From Pseudonocardia parietis (lineage in GTDB: Bacteria > Actinomycetota > Actinomycetes > Mycobacteriales > Pseudonocardiaceae), in contig NZ_JAGINU010000001.1 in NCBI RefSeq assembly GCF_017876315.1, positions 3,782,001-3,846,000 on the forward strand: a stretch of DNA of 64,000 bases. The letters are read 5' to 3'. This document shows positions 1 to 9,660 of the stretch, one piece after another; within the stretch, counting starts at the first letter, position 1; each line of letters opens with the position of its first letter. The translations under genes and the position numbers were made by a program. Below the pieces are notes generated by a model that was not told where the DNA came from, did no database searches, and saw nothing but the letters and a program-made list of their open reading frames with translations.

Positions 1-899
1 AGATCGGCACCATCATCGACCAGGTGACCCGCCAGCTGCAGCAGCAGGCGGCGTCGATCGCGACCGGGGTGCTGACGGGTGTCTCGACGCTCGCGTCCGG
101 CCTGATCGCGGTCGTCCTCGCGCTGGTCCTGACGTTCTTCTTCGTCAAGGACGGTCCGCGGTTCCTGCCGTGGCTCACCTCGATGACCGGCCGCACCGCG
201 GGCGGGCACCTGGCCGAGGTGCTGTCCCGGATGTGGGCGGCACTCGGCGGGTTCATCCGGGTGCAGGCGCTGGTCAGCCTGATCGACGCGGTGTTCATCG
301 GGATCGGGCTGGTGCTGCTGAGCGTCCCGCTGGCCCTGCCGCTGGCGATCCTGACGTTCGTCGGCGGGTTCATCCCGATCGTCGGCGCCTTCATCGCCGG
401 GGTCCTGGCGGTGCTGATCGCCCTGGTCACCCAGGGGTTCGGTACCGCGGTGGCGGTCGCGATCCTGGTCGTGGCGGTACAGCAGGTCGAGGGCAACGTG
501 CTGCAGCCCTTCCTGCAGGGCCACAGCCTGAAGCTGCACGCGGCCGTCGTGCTGCTCGCCGTCACCGCGGGCGGGTCGCTCGCCGGCATCGCGGGTGCGT
601 TCCTGGCCGTGCCGGTCGCCGCCGTCCTCGCGGTGATGCTGCGCTACCTCGGCGAGCAGATCGACAAGCGGGACCAGCGCTTCGCGGAGCAGACCGGACA
701 GAGCGAGCAGACCGGGCAGAGCGGGGAGGACGGCGGTGCGCCCGCGGCCGACCCCGGCCCCGGCCCCGACCCCGACGATGGGCGGCAGGCGGTCGGGGCG
801 GCGGAGCCCGCGCACCTGGAGGCCGGTGCGACCGACGGCGACCCGGCGCCGGTACATGCCGATCCCGCGCCCGATCCGGAGCGGCCGGCGGGCGGCTGA
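1..899 (+). CDS. AI-2E family transporter, C-terminal part (cut by window edge)
   Basis: The frame is open from base 3 and runs off the left edge, so only the C-terminal ~298 residues are visible. The protein is a multi-helix integral membrane protein of the AI-2E/PerM family: hydrophobic helices alternate with the family's conserved loops, including the [13 protein letters not shown] segment and the [14 protein letters not shown] segment near the end of the core. The family exports small molecules or acts in Na+/H+ exchange; the substrate here cannot be told. After the last helix comes a hydrophilic tail of about 75 residues rich in Gly, Asp, Pro and Gln, with a [11 protein letters not shown] repeat; this tail is disordered and probably cytoplasmic. 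The family call is firm, the function is not. Confidence 0.85.
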   Translation, partial: IGTIIDQVTRQLQQQAASIATGVLTGVSTLASGLIAVVLALVLTFFFVKDGPRFLPWLTSMTGRTAGGHLAEVLSRMWAALGGFIRVQALVSLIDAVFIGIGLVLLSVPLALPLAILTFVGGFIPIVGAFIAGVLAVLIALVTQGFGTAVAVAILVVAVQQVEGNVLQPFLQGHSLKLHAAVVLLAVTAGGSLAGIAGAFLAVPVAAVLAVMLRYLGEQIDKRDQRFAEQTGQSEQTGQSGEDGGAPAADPGPGPDPDDGRQAVGAAEPAHLEAGATDGDPAPVHADPAPDPERPAGG

Positions 900-1153
900 C
901 CGAGGCCGGCCGGCGTCCGGTGCCGGTGGACCGGCCCGCCCCGGCGCCGGGTCGGGGGCGGTGGCCAGGCGAGGACGGGCCGGTCCGGGCGGCCCGCTCC
1001 TTCACAGAACTGACCGCCGGCGTCATGCTCCGTCGGCGGCACCGGGATGCTCCAGGGGCGAAGGTCCCGCACGCGCATCCGGTTGCGCACGACGGAACAA
1101 CAGGGCGGCGACCACCGTTGTACCCACCGAACTCGACTCAGGGAGGTTCTCCG

Positions 1154-1666
1154 ATGACCGAGACCGCCATTCTGGCCGGCGGCTGCTTCTGGGGTGTGCA
1201 GGAACTGCTGCGCAAGCGTCCGGGCGTCGTCAGCACCCGGGCCGGCTACTCCGGTGACCCGCGCACGCCGAACGCGACGTACCGCGCCCACGGCGACCAC
1301 GCCGAGGCCGTCGAGATCGTGTTCGACCCGCAGCAGATCTCCTACCGGGAGATCCTGGAGTTCTTCTTCCAGATCCACGACCCGACGACGAAGGACCGCC
1401 AGGGCAACGACATCGGCCGCGGCTACCGCTCGGCGATCTTCCACACGAGCGACGAGCAGCGACAGGTCGCCCTGGACACCATCGCCGACGTCGACGCCTC
1501 CGGGCTCTGGCCGGGCCGGGCGTCCACCGACGTCGAACCGGCCGGTGACTTCTGGGAGGCCGAGCCCGAGCACCAGGACTACCTGCAGAAGTACCCCTAC
1601 GGCTACAACTGCCACTTCCCGCGGCCGCACTGGGTGCTGCCGCGGCGCGCCGCCAGCACCGGGTGA
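1154..1666 (+). CDS. msrA: Peptide-methionine (S)-S-oxide reductase
   Basis: 170 residues, a typical MsrA length. It reduces methionine-S-sulfoxide in proteins using a catalytic cysteine. The hallmark GGCFWG motif is at residues 10-15 (Cys12), followed by the conserved GYSGD, [13 protein letters not shown] and GRGYRSAIF blocks. The start is the ATG 7 nt after a clear GGGAGG site at 1140-1146; longer in-frame extensions upstream are out-of-family. It appears monocistronic, downstream of the transporter and convergent to a truncated minus-strand gene. Confidence 0.96.
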   Translation: MTETAILAGGCFWGVQELLRKRPGVVSTRAGYSGDPRTPNATYRAHGDHAEAVEIVFDPQQISYREILEFFFQIHDPTTKDRQGNDIGRGYRSAIFHTSDEQRQVALDTIADVDASGLWPGRASTDVEPAGDFWEAEPEHQDYLQKYPYGYNCHFPRPHWVLPRRAASTG

Positions 1667-1684
1667 GCGCGAGGCGGACCGGGG

Positions 1685-1828
1685 TCAGCGCGGGTCGTCG
1701 AGCACGGCCCGCAGCTCCGCCGCCTCCTCGCCGGTGAGGTCGTCGGCGTAGAACGCGTGGATGCCCTCCTGCACGAGACGGGCCGCCCGCGGCCCGTCTC
1801 CGGCGGCGACGGCGTCGTCAGCGAGGCA
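1685..1828 (-). pseudogene. C-terminal stump of an unidentified gene
   Basis: A minus-strand frame ending in TGA at 1685-1687 encodes about 47 residues finishing LTGEEAAELRAVLDDPR, with native high-GC codon use. It loses its frame (in-frame TAG) exactly where the transposase remnant begins at about 1830. It looks like the tail of a resident gene whose 5' part was removed by an insertion or deletion. I do not recognise the family. Confidence 0.5.
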
Positions 1829-1836
1829 CTATCCAG

Positions 1837-2343
1837 GTGCAGGCTACATCCACGCGTCCGAAGATCATTGTGTCCGCCGACGGGGACGGGGTGGTGTCGC
1901 ACGTCGGGTCACGGCTGCTGGCCGATCCGGGCCGGATCCCGGTCGATGTGGCGTCGGCGCTCGCTGACGGCGCCACCACGATCTGCGAGATCGCCGTCCT
2001 TGCCGATCAGGAAGCGGTGTTCGGGGCGGTGGCCTCGGACTCGACGGTCTGGCGGCTGCTGGGTCGGCTCGACGGGCGGCACCTGGCCGCGGTAGCGGCG
2101 GCTCGAGCGCGGGCGCGGGAGGTGGTCTGGGACCAGCACGCCGAGCGCCACGGCGGGGAGGCCCCGAAACTCCGCAATCCTGTGGACACCTGCCGGGTCG
2201 CGGAGCTGCAGCTGACCACGGGGCGCGAGGCCCGACTCGCTCGCGGCGGTTGGGCTGCCCCGCAAGGTCAGCGCTGGGGGTGCCTCGGTCCGGTCCGCGG
2301 CCTCCACGCTGCTCAGTGTGGTCCTGGGCGCAGCGGCGGGTAG
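1837..2343 (+). pseudogene. Decayed IS1380-type transposase, N-terminal part
   Basis: The translation begins like an actinobacterial IS1380 transposase of the second subtype: KIIVSADGDGVVSHVGSRLLAD, then a jump to PGRIPVDVASALADG and VASDSTVWRLLGRLD, then ARAREVVWDQHAE. The stretch that normally lies between LLAD and the PGR segment is missing. The catalytic DDE part after about residue 110 is absent; the remaining frame (to 2343) is unrelated sequence. A short frame ending GSG at about 2343 may be debris of another gene. It marks the left border of the accessory island. Confidence 0.65.
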
Positions 2344-2434
2344 CGGATAGTCCGGGCGTGGCGACCTTGGCGCCGCCGGGCTTAACGAGCGCCAGAACAA
2401 CCTGATACGGCCATCACGACCCCTCGATCGGTCG

Positions 2435-2458
2435 CAGGGCGCCGCATCAGGCGCCCTG
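2435..2458 (-). terminator. Hairpin downstream of the histidine kinase
   Basis: Perfect 9-bp stem CAGGGCGCC / GGCGCCCTG with a 6-nt loop, 10 nt past the stop codon of the minus-strand kinase. No U-tract follows, so termination is plausible but not certain. Confidence 0.4.
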
Positions 2459-2467
2459 GCGCGCGTG

Positions 2468-3775
2468 TCACTTGGCTGATGCTCTCGTTGTGCCGGGAGA
2501 ACTGGTCTCGGGCGCGCTCGCGACCGGGAGCAGCAGCGTCATCGTCGAGGGGACGGTGCCGACGATGAGCCGTCCGCCTTCGCTTTCGGCGAGGCGGCGG
2601 GCCAGCGGCAAGCCCATACCGTTCCCGATATGTCCGTCCGTGAGGGCAGACGTGGGGACACCGGCACCTTCGTCGCTGATCTCGACCGCGATCGCGTCCT
2701 CTCCCAGCTCGTGAGCGGAGATCGATACTGCCCCTGCGCCGTGGAAGAGGGCGTTGTCGAGGAGGACGCCGATGATCTGGCGGACGGCGGCCGACGACGC
2801 GTCCGGCCGGGGAAGAGAAGCCGGCAGCCGGATCGAGAATCTGCGGTTCTCCCGGGCGAGGCGTGAACCCCACTCGTCGTCGAACTCGGCCAGCAGTGCA
2901 GCGAGATTGGCCGGTGCTGAGGTCGTCTGACGTTCGCGTGCTAGCGCGAGAAGCTCGTCGATCGTGCGCTCGAGCCGGTCGATCGAGCCCAGACCGTCCG
3001 CGATCTCTGCCTTCGTCATGCGCTCGGGCCGGTCGAGTGCGGACTCCAACCGGAGCCGCATGTCCGCAAGGGGCGTGCGCAGTTGATGAGAGGCTACCGC
3101 CGAGAACGCTCTTTCGCGCGCGACCAGGTCGTCGAGCCGACGCGCGGTTCGGCTCAGAGCAGCGCTGGCCCGGTCGGTCTCCGCGATACCGGTCGGATCC
3201 GGGGCGATACCGAAATCCCCGTCTCCCAGCCGGTCCGCATCGTCGACCAGGCGGTCAAGCGGACGGGACAGACGTATCGCCAGTCGTCGTGCAAGAAGCC
3301 AGACCGACACCAGCACGACTGCGGCGAGGCCCGCGATCCCCAGCCAGATGGGGATCAGGGCGTCGTAGACCTGAGACGACGGTGCCGACGTACGAACGGC
3401 ACCGATGATGTCGTCGGTGTCGCTGACCGGGACCGCGACGGTCAGTGCATCCACAGGAGGTGGGCCGGTGCGGCTGCCGAGGACGTACTCGACCGGCGCA
3501 TCGCCGTGCGCGGGGCCGGCTCCGAGCAGCAGTGTCCCCTCGTCGTCGTAGAGGGCGATCGCGGCATCGCCGGGTCCGTCCGGCAGACGCCTCGGCACGC
3601 GATCGTCGGTCATGTCCTCCTGTACCGTGCGGGCGGCGAACCCGGCGAGACGTTGCAGTGAGGAGCGCTCCTGCGCCACTGCGAACCCTGCCAGGCCGAT
3701 GACCAGCGGTATCCCGAACAGTGCCACCGCGAACGCCGCAGCGGCTACCACGAGTGCCACGATCCGCGACCTCAT
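2468..3775 (-). CDS. Sensor histidine kinase (orphan)
   Basis: 435 residues. An N-terminal helix (about residues 5-30), an extracytoplasmic sensor region and a second helix (about 150-175) are followed by a HAMP region, a HisKA domain with SHQLRTPL (phospho-acceptor His) and a HATPase domain with NALFHGAG (N box), DEGAGVP (G1) and GNGMGLPLARRLAE (G2). The start is the ATG at 3773-3775, preceded by GGAGGG 8 nt upstream on the minus strand; the open frame extends further upstream but is not protein-like. No response regulator gene is adjacent, although the upstream DNA contains a possible trace of one. Signal and partner are unknown. Its codon use is less GC3-biased than the window average, in keeping with an acquired island. 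Confidence 0.88.
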   Translation of the reverse strand: MRSRIVALVVAAAAFAVALFGIPLVIGLAGFAVAQERSSLQRLAGFAARTVQEDMTDDRVPRRLPDGPGDAAIALYDDEGTLLLGAGPAHGDAPVEYVLGSRTGPPPVDALTVAVPVSDTDDIIGAVRTSAPSSQVYDALIPIWLGIAGLAAVVLVSVWLLARRLAIRLSRPLDRLVDDADRLGDGDFGIAPDPTGIAETDRASAALSRTARRLDDLVARERAFSAVASHQLRTPLADMRLRLESALDRPERMTKAEIADGLGSIDRLERTIDELLALARERQTTSAPANLAALLAEFDDEWGSRLARENRRFSIRLPASLPRPDASSAAVRQIIGVLLDNALFHGAGAVSISAHELGEDAIAVEISDEGAGVPTSALTDGHIGNGMGLPLARRLAESEGGRLIVGTVPSTMTLLLPVASAPETSSPGTTRASAK

Positions 3776-4168
3776 CGATCGGACCCTCCGCCATCGCGCA
3801 ACCGCATCGCCCGGCGATAGCCGTGCCCGTGCGGTCTCGTGACGGCGGAACCTGATACCGCGGACAGCGGGCGGGAATCCTGTGCGGGATTCCGACGTGC
3901 ACGTTGAGCTGGTGGTCGCGCCGAACCAGTGCTCATTCCGCGCATCTCGGCGCCTGCGGGTCGCGGCTGATGGCGGTTCCGGACCAGCGTCCGATCCGCG
4001 GAACTCACCCCCGTGGTGGGTACTCGTTCGAAACCGTCGGAGCCGGTGAGACGCCCGGTAACGTCGCTGCTTCTGATCACGTCGCACCTTGACCGACGGT
4101 CGAGCGACGTTCTTCGTCCGATCGCGGATGCGTGGCGCCACAACTATCGGTGTAACGCCTGATCGAAA
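3776..4168. other. Gene-free stretch between kinase and oxygenase
   Basis: About 390 bp with no convincing gene. On the minus strand at about 3835-3905 two frames hold short pieces (NVHVG and, shifted, AVRGIRFRRHE) that resemble the end of an OmpR-type DNA-binding domain, where the family reads VxVHIxxLRRK and TVRGxGFR. If real, the cognate response regulator was deleted. The remainder shows nothing I can assign; it may hold the promoter of the kinase. Confidence 0.3.
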
Positions 4169-5188
4169 CTACTCGGCGACTGTGCACTGGTCAGCCATCG
4201 CAGCGAGTACTTCGCGCGGCCCCTGGTAGGGGTCGCGGCCGTGAGCTGTACGGATGTTGTCGACGACCAGGAGATCACCGCTCTGCCAGGGCTCGCGGAC
4301 GGCGTTGACGGTGTATGCCTGCTTGATCCGGGATATGAGGTCCCAGCCGATGGGGGTGCCGTCCCCGAAGCAGGTGGTGACGGGCAACCCGTCGGGCCCC
4401 AGCATGTCGCGCAACTCGTCGCCCGCGTCAGGGCCGAAGACCCACTCGCTGTAGAACGCGATCTCGTTGAACCAGCAGCGCACTCCGGTGTTCGGGTGGC
4501 GGACGACGGCCGGCCTGCGTTGCCGGGTCCGGAGCTGCCCCCCACGGCGCCACTCGACGTCGATGGAGTGTGCTCGGCAGTAGTCCTCGACGCCGCTTCG
4601 GTCACCGATGCCGAAGGCATCCGACCAGGACGGACCGACGTCGCCGTTGTAGGTGCGCACCAGCAGCCACCCGTCACGTTCACAGCGCTTCACCAGGCTG
4701 GCGGGCAAGGCTGCAAGCACGGTGGGGGAGTCGACGAGCACGGTGGCCCCGCCGAGCACGGGTGGAGTCAGGCAGACGAACATCATCAGGGCGGGGAACC
4801 AGTCGCAGTAGGACAGCTCGTGGTGCGGGCACATCGGGATCCTGGTTGGCCACCGCGTCGCCGAGTACACCCCATCGGTGTAGGGCACCCGCGGTGCGAA
4901 CGCCTCGCGCTCAGTCATCAGGTCGTCGGCGAGCATGCGCACCACGTCGCCGGCCAGGATCGAGTCGTACAGGCCGAGCCCGCGGACCAGCACTGCGCCG
5001 TGGTCGACCACAGCGGCGCGTAGCGCTTGCCGCGCCTCGAATGCCCACCGCAACGGGTCGTCCGGGTCGACATGCAGGAGGGCCGGTGTGCCGGGGCGGT
5101 GTTCGACCTGGAGCGGCTCCAGCTGGATCCGGGTAGGCTGGGCTGAGACGGACATGTCGGCTCCCCACGCTGCGCGGCCGGCGCTCAT
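4169..5188 (-). CDS. SyrP/TauD-like Fe(II)/2-oxoglutarate-dependent oxygenase
   Basis: 339 residues, TauD/TfdA superfamily, SyrP-like branch. The start of the facial triad is HHELSYCDWFPA (His and Glu ligands, about residues 119-130), followed by the family signature FVCLTPPVLGGATVLVDS. The distal His is in VVDNIRTAHGRDPYQGPREV near the C-terminus, and the Arg that binds the 2-oxoglutarate carboxylate follows in the same block. SyrP-type enzymes hydroxylate amino acids, in some cases while attached to a carrier protein. The ATG start overlaps the stop codon of the upstream synthetase-like gene (ATGA), so the two are translationally coupled and probably act on one product. I infer hydroxylation (or another oxidation) of the carrier-bound or released product; the substrate is unknown. 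Confidence 0.85.
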   Translation of the reverse strand: MSAGRAAWGADMSVSAQPTRIQLEPLQVEHRPGTPALLHVDPDDPLRWAFEARQALRAAVVDHGAVLVRGLGLYDSILAGDVVRMLADDLMTEREAFAPRVPYTDGVYSATRWPTRIPMCPHHELSYCDWFPALMMFVCLTPPVLGGATVLVDSPTVLAALPASLVKRCERDGWLLVRTYNGDVGPSWSDAFGIGDRSGVEDYCRAHSIDVEWRRGGQLRTRQRRPAVVRHPNTGVRCWFNEIAFYSEWVFGPDAGDELRDMLGPDGLPVTTCFGDGTPIGWDLISRIKQAYTVNAVREPWQSGDLLVVDNIRTAHGRDPYQGPREVLAAMADQCTVAE

Positions 5189-8100
5189 GCCGACACCGGG
5201 ATGGATCTGGTGGGTAGCTCCCGGGCCGGGTTGCCACCCCAGGTTTCGCCCGCGGGGATCTCCTCGCCCTTCATGAGGAACGAGTCGGCTTCGATCACGG
5301 TGTCGTCGCCGATCGCGATCCCGTAGAACACGAAGACCCCGGCCCCGAGGGTGACGCGGGACCCGAGCACGGTGTGGTCGGACTTGAACACGCTGTCTTC
5401 CTGGGAGTGGTTCTGGATGATGCTGCCCCGGTTGAACATGCAGTCGTCGCCGATGAACACGAACGACCGCTCGACGAGCACGGCGCCGTCGTCGAACAGC
5501 CGGGCCCCGACGCGGACGCCGTTGAGCCGGTAGACGAGCCCCTTCAACGGGGTACCGTTGAACAGCATCATGTGAGCCGGTGCAGATACCTTCCAGTACC
5601 GCTCGTGGCCCCAGAACTTCGGTTCGTAGATCGAGCACCCGTTCGGGACCCATAGCTGCAGCCGCCGCATGGTCATGTCCACCAGTGCGAACCACACGAC
5701 CGTGAACAGCATCATCAAGACCCCCGCGACGACGATCTCCAGGGCCCCCAGCGTCACCTCGAACACCGCCACAGCGGGGATCAGCATCAGGGTCCCGGTC
5801 AGGTAGAGCCAGCGAACCCCCAGGTGCAGGAGCATGGTGACGACGTTGTGCCGGTTCTTGCCGCGCAGGGCCCGCCGCAGTTCGTCGTCGCTGGGCCCCA
5901 GCCGGATGTCGCGGGCGACGGCGCGGGGGATCTCGAAGCTCGGCGAGCCGAGCAGGCCGACATCTTCGCGGATCGGTCCGTCGATGGGGATCATGACTTT
6001 GGTGCCGAGTAGGCAGTTGTTCCCGGTTCTGCCCTGCGAGGGGTAGGTGACCCGGTTCCCGAGGAAGTTACGTGCCCCGATTCGGGCCCGTGACACGCGG
6101 AACGAGGTGTTCGAGAAGTCCGCGTTGATGATCGAGAGCTCGTCGGCGACGACGGTGCCCGGGCCGACTGTTACCAGGAACGGGGAATCGTGCTTGACGC
6201 CCAGCCCGAAGTTGTTGCCGGTCTGTACGAGCGGCAGCAGGTCATAGCCCACGGCCCGTAGGTAGTGCGGAATCGCGGAGCTGTCCCCGAACAGTCGGAT
6301 GAACACCGCGTTGTTGGTCAGCGCCGCGATGGTCCCGTGCAGGAGATAATGCACGCCGTAGAGCGGGTAGACACGGTCCGGTCGCACAGCGAGCGCGAGC
6401 AACCGGGGGACCGTGCTGATCAGGAGGAATGCCACGATCAGGCCGACGAACATCAGCACGAACGTCGTACCGAAGATCTCGGCGTAGAAGTACCAATGCA
6501 CGAAGGCCTGCGGTCCGGGGAACAGCAGGGCCCTCAGCTGCGGAATCTCCCGCAGCAGCAGCGCGAGCCCGCCGAGCGAAACCGGGAGGACGAGGATCAG
6601 GACGATGGCCAGCTGCAGCGCCGAGTAGAGGATCTTGCGGGTCCATCCGCACCGGGCGGGCGGAACGGTGCAGTAGTCCACGCCGGCCGGGCGGGCCGGT
6701 GATCCGTGCCAGCGCTCGCCGGCGGGAACCACCTGCCCGCTCAGCAGCGCGGAGGTGTGTCCGAGCTGACCACCGTCGCCGACCCGCGTGCCGAGATCGA
6801 GCGCCGTGGCTTCTCCGACGAACACATCGTTGCCGAGGGTGACCGGTCCGGTCTCGATGAGGCCGTCGCGGGCCCGGTAGCACGGGACGCTCGCGTCCTT
6901 GCGGATCACCGAACGGTCACCGATCGAGAGCAGGTCGGTGCACACCGGCATCTGGGCGAACATCGCCACGTCGCGGCCGATCCGGGCGCCGAGCGAGCGC
7001 AGGTAGAGCACGTACAGCGGCGAGCCGCGGAACAGGACCAGCGGGTTCATGCGCACGACCGTCGTGACGATCCAGAACCGGACATAGCCCAGGCTCCATA
7101 CCCGGATCGAGCGGGGCGTCCACCGACCGATCAGCACCCACTTGACCACGATCGGGAACAGGCACAAGAACAGGAAACTGGCGCTGCCGCCGAGGACCGC
7201 CCGCTCGTAGAGAGCGAGCAGGGTCGGCGACGCGACGAACCACTCGTACCCCCAGAACGCCACCACCGCCATGAGGTAGGACCAACCCAGCCCGAAAGCG
7301 ACTTGGAAAACCCCGCACAGGACGTACCCCGCGGTGCCGACTCGGCGGACCGATTCCCACCGGTCGAGAACGACGGCGGGCTCCTCCGGCGAAGTCGAGG
7401 GCGCGAGTTCTCCTGGTTCGACCGGAGCGAGGGAGGCGGCCAGGCCGACGAGCGTCGGAGTGGCGTAGACGTTCTCTATCGACACCGTCGGCAACCGTGG
7501 GTCCTTGCGCACGCGCGCACAGAACTTCGCCATCATCAACGAGTCGGCGCCGACATCATCGAAGAAGTGCGCCTGGCCCGGCACCTCCCGCTCCACCACC
7601 GCGGCGAGGATCTCGCCCAGCTGCGCCGCCAATTCCTGTGCCGCTGGTGCAGTCCCCTCCGGAGCGGGGGCCACGGCCGCCGCCAGGCTCGTCAGGGTCG
7701 GGTGGCTGTAGACCTCCTGTATCGACAGGGTCGGCAACTCGGGGTCCTTGCGAACTCGGGCGCAGAACTTCGCCATGGTCAGCGAATCCGCGCCGAGCTC
7801 GAAGAAGCTCGTCTGTGGAGGAACCTCCGCACGGTCGAGCACCTCCGCGAGGATCTCGGCCAACCGTGCCACCACGACCACCGACGACGGCGTCGGTGCC
7901 TCGATCGGCAGTGCGAGAGCGGTGGCGAGGCGTCGCAGCGTCGGGTGCTCGTAAACGTACTGGATCGACACCGACGGTAGGTCGGGGTGCTTGCGTACCT
8001 GGGCGCAGAACTTCGCCATGAGCAACGAGTCGGCGCCCAGGTCGTCGAAGAAGTCCGCGTCGACGAGAACCGCTTCGCAGCCCAGCACCCTGGCGAGCAC

Positions 8101-9660
8101 CTCGCCCAGCAGCGCCCCGGCACCGGTGAGGGCGGTACCGGAAGCCGGTGCCGGGGCGACGGGCACCTGCGTGGCGTAATCCGCCGCCACCAGCGTCGTA
8201 GAGGCCGCCTGGGCGACGGTTTTCAGCGTCGGAGACATCCCGAGACGACGACCGCGCGCGGTCGTCGTCTCGTCCACGAGCCGGCCTCGGTGCTCGATGC
8301 GTCCGTCGGGGGTGACGCGGCCCAGGTCGCCGGTGCGGAAGATCCGCTTCGATGGGTTATCCGGCACGTCCAGCCTGTCGGGAACGAACGCCTCTCGTGC
8401 CAAGTCGTCACGGTTGACGTAGCCGCGGGCCAGTCCGACCCCGGCGATCCCGATCTCACCGATCTCACCGGGCGCCAGTGCGCGTTGCGGATCCTCGACG
8501 TCCAGCACGATGATGCTGTAGGTCGGTAACGGGACGCCGAGCGTCGGCGCCCGGCCCGGCTCCAGCTCGGTCCAGGTGGTGGTCACGGTCGCTTCGGGTG
8601 GACCGTAGGTACCGATCAGTCGCCGCCCGGGACGCTGCCACCGCCTGATCACCTCCGGTGGACACGAGGCACTTGAGAGCACCAGCCGCAGGGCGAGGAG
8701 ACGCTCGTCGAGTGCGGCCAGCGTCGCGGCATCGCTGCGCAGCACGGTCACACATCGCTCACCGAGGAAGCGCCACAATGCCTCGCCCTGCAGGGTCGTC
8801 CCGGCCGGCGGGACGACCACCGTAGCCCCGGCGACCCAGGGCAGCCAGGTCTCCTCCACCATCCGGTCCGACCCCGGTGACTGCCCCTGGAACACCCGGT
8901 CACCGGGTCCGACGCCGTACACCTCGGCTGCCACACGGACGAAGTTGCAGACGCTTCGGTGGTCGACCGCGACACCGTGCGGACGTCCGTCGGCGTCGAG
9001 GCTGTAGACGATGTAGGCGACCGGCCCGCCCGGCGCGCCACGCTCGACGTTCAGCAAGCGCTGCGGACTCTGTTCGGCTATGAAGTGCTCGGCGAGGTCG
9101 AGCGGGACCACGGTCGTCGCGGTCCGGGCCCCGAGTCCGGGGAATCGGACTGCGACCGTCGAGGTCGTGAGCACCAGGCACACGCTCGCGTCGCAGACGA
9201 TGGCCACCACCTGGTCGGCGACGAGGCGCACGTCCAGCGGAACATAGGCGGCACCGACCTTGGCCACCGCGAGTATCGCCACGCACAGGTCAGCCGATCC
9301 ATCCAGAAGCAATGCGACTCTGTCCCCCCGGCCGATGTGATGTAGCCGCAGGTAGCGGGCGAGACGGTTCGCCTCGTCGTCCAGCTCTAGATATGAAAGG
9401 ACCCCATCGGAGGCATCCACAGCCGAACGATCGGCGCAACCGAGGCGGACCAGCCACTCACACTGGGCCTCGAACAGGGTCTCGAGTCGTTCGGTCGGCC
9501 GTACGCGCCCGCCCTGCGGCTCGTCATGGTCGACCCGTATCCGTTCGAGCCCGCGGATGTCCGTGTCCACAGCGATGGTTCCCGTAGAGCCGAAGCCGCC
9601 TCGTTCGCCCGTCCGAACGTCGCTGTCGGGCGTCTGGACGAGTTGTCCCCAACTGATCAT
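5185..9660 (-). CDS. Pls-like nonribosomal peptide synthetase with degenerate A domain and three tandem carrier domains
   Basis: 1491 residues, counted from the ATG at 9658-9660, which has AGGGAG upstream; a GTG 54 nt earlier has no such site. Order: adenylation-like domain (about 60-480), three carrier domains with GADSL Ser at 545, 626 and 707 (period 81 residues), then a membrane part with six helices in three pairs. The pairs separate three hexapeptide/left-handed-beta-helix-type domains (motifs such as IGDRSVIRKDA, IGARNFLGNRV, IGDDCMFNRGS). This is the layout of epsilon-poly-L-lysine synthetase (Pls) and relatives, in which the terminal domains form isopeptide bonds. Oddities: A3, normally SGTTGKPKG, reads SLDADGRPHG (residues 220-229), lacking the Lys. 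The A7 GDLGR motif is present, but the A8 region is altered and the A10 Lys segment is missing before the first carrier. No condensation or thioesterase domain is present. Product unknown. Confidence 0.85.
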   Translation of the reverse strand: MISWGQLVQTPDSDVRTGERGGFGSTGTIAVDTDIRGLERIRVDHDEPQGGRVRPTERLETLFEAQCEWLVRLGCADRSAVDASDGVLSYLELDDEANRLARYLRLHHIGRGDRVALLLDGSADLCVAILAVAKVGAAYVPLDVRLVADQVVAIVCDASVCLVLTTSTVAVRFPGLGARTATTVVPLDLAEHFIAEQSPQRLLNVERGAPGGPVAYIVYSLDADGRPHGVAVDHRSVCNFVRVAAEVYGVGPGDRVFQGQSPGSDRMVEETWLPWVAGATVVVPPAGTTLQGEALWRFLGERCVTVLRSDAATLAALDERLLALRLVLSSASCPPEVIRRWQRPGRRLIGTYGPPEATVTTTWTELEPGRAPTLGVPLPTYSIIVLDVEDPQRALAPGEIGEIGIAGVGLARGYVNRDDLAREAFVPDRLDVPDNPSKRIFRTGDLGRVTPDGRIEHRGRLVDETTTARGRRLGMSPTLKTVAQAASTTLVAADYATQVPVAPAPASGTALTGAGALLGEVLARVLGCEAVLVDADFFDDLGADSLLMAKFCAQVRKHPDLPSVSIQYVYEHPTLRRLATALALPIEAPTPSSVVVVARLAEILAEVLDRAEVPPQTSFFELGADSLTMAKFCARVRKDPELPTLSIQEVYSHPTLTSLAAAVAPAPEGTAPAAQELAAQLGEILAAVVEREVPGQAHFFDDVGADSLMMAKFCARVRKDPRLPTVSIENVYATPTLVGLAASLAPVEPGELAPSTSPEEPAVVLDRWESVRRVGTAGYVLCGVFQVAFGLGWSYLMAVVAFWGYEWFVASPTLLALYERAVLGGSASFLFLCLFPIVVKWVLIGRWTPRSIRVWSLGYVRFWIVTTVVRMNPLVLFRGSPLYVLYLRSLGARIGRDVAMFAQMPVCTDLLSIGDRSVIRKDASVPCYRARDGLIETGPVTLGNDVFVGEATALDLGTRVGDGGQLGHTSALLSGQVVPAGERWHGSPARPAGVDYCTVPPARCGWTRKILYSALQLAIVLILVLPVSLGGLALLLREIPQLRALLFPGPQAFVHWYFYAEIFGTTFVLMFVGLIVAFLLISTVPRLLALAVRPDRVYPLYGVHYLLHGTIAALTNNAVFIRLFGDSSAIPHYLRAVGYDLLPLVQTGNNFGLGVKHDSPFLVTVGPGTVVADELSIINADFSNTSFRVSRARIGARNFLGNRVTYPSQGRTGNNCLLGTKVMIPIDGPIREDVGLLGSPSFEIPRAVARDIRLGPSDDELRRALRGKNRHNVVTMLLHLGVRWLYLTGTLMLIPAVAVFEVTLGALEIVVAGVLMMLFTVVWFALVDMTMRRLQLWVPNGCSIYEPKFWGHERYWKVSAPAHMMLFNGTPLKGLVYRLNGVRVGARLFDDGAVLVERSFVFIGDDCMFNRGSIIQNHSQEDSVFKSDHTVLGSRVTLGAGVFVFYGIAIGDDTVIEADSFLMKGEEIPAGETWGGNPARELPTRSIPVSA

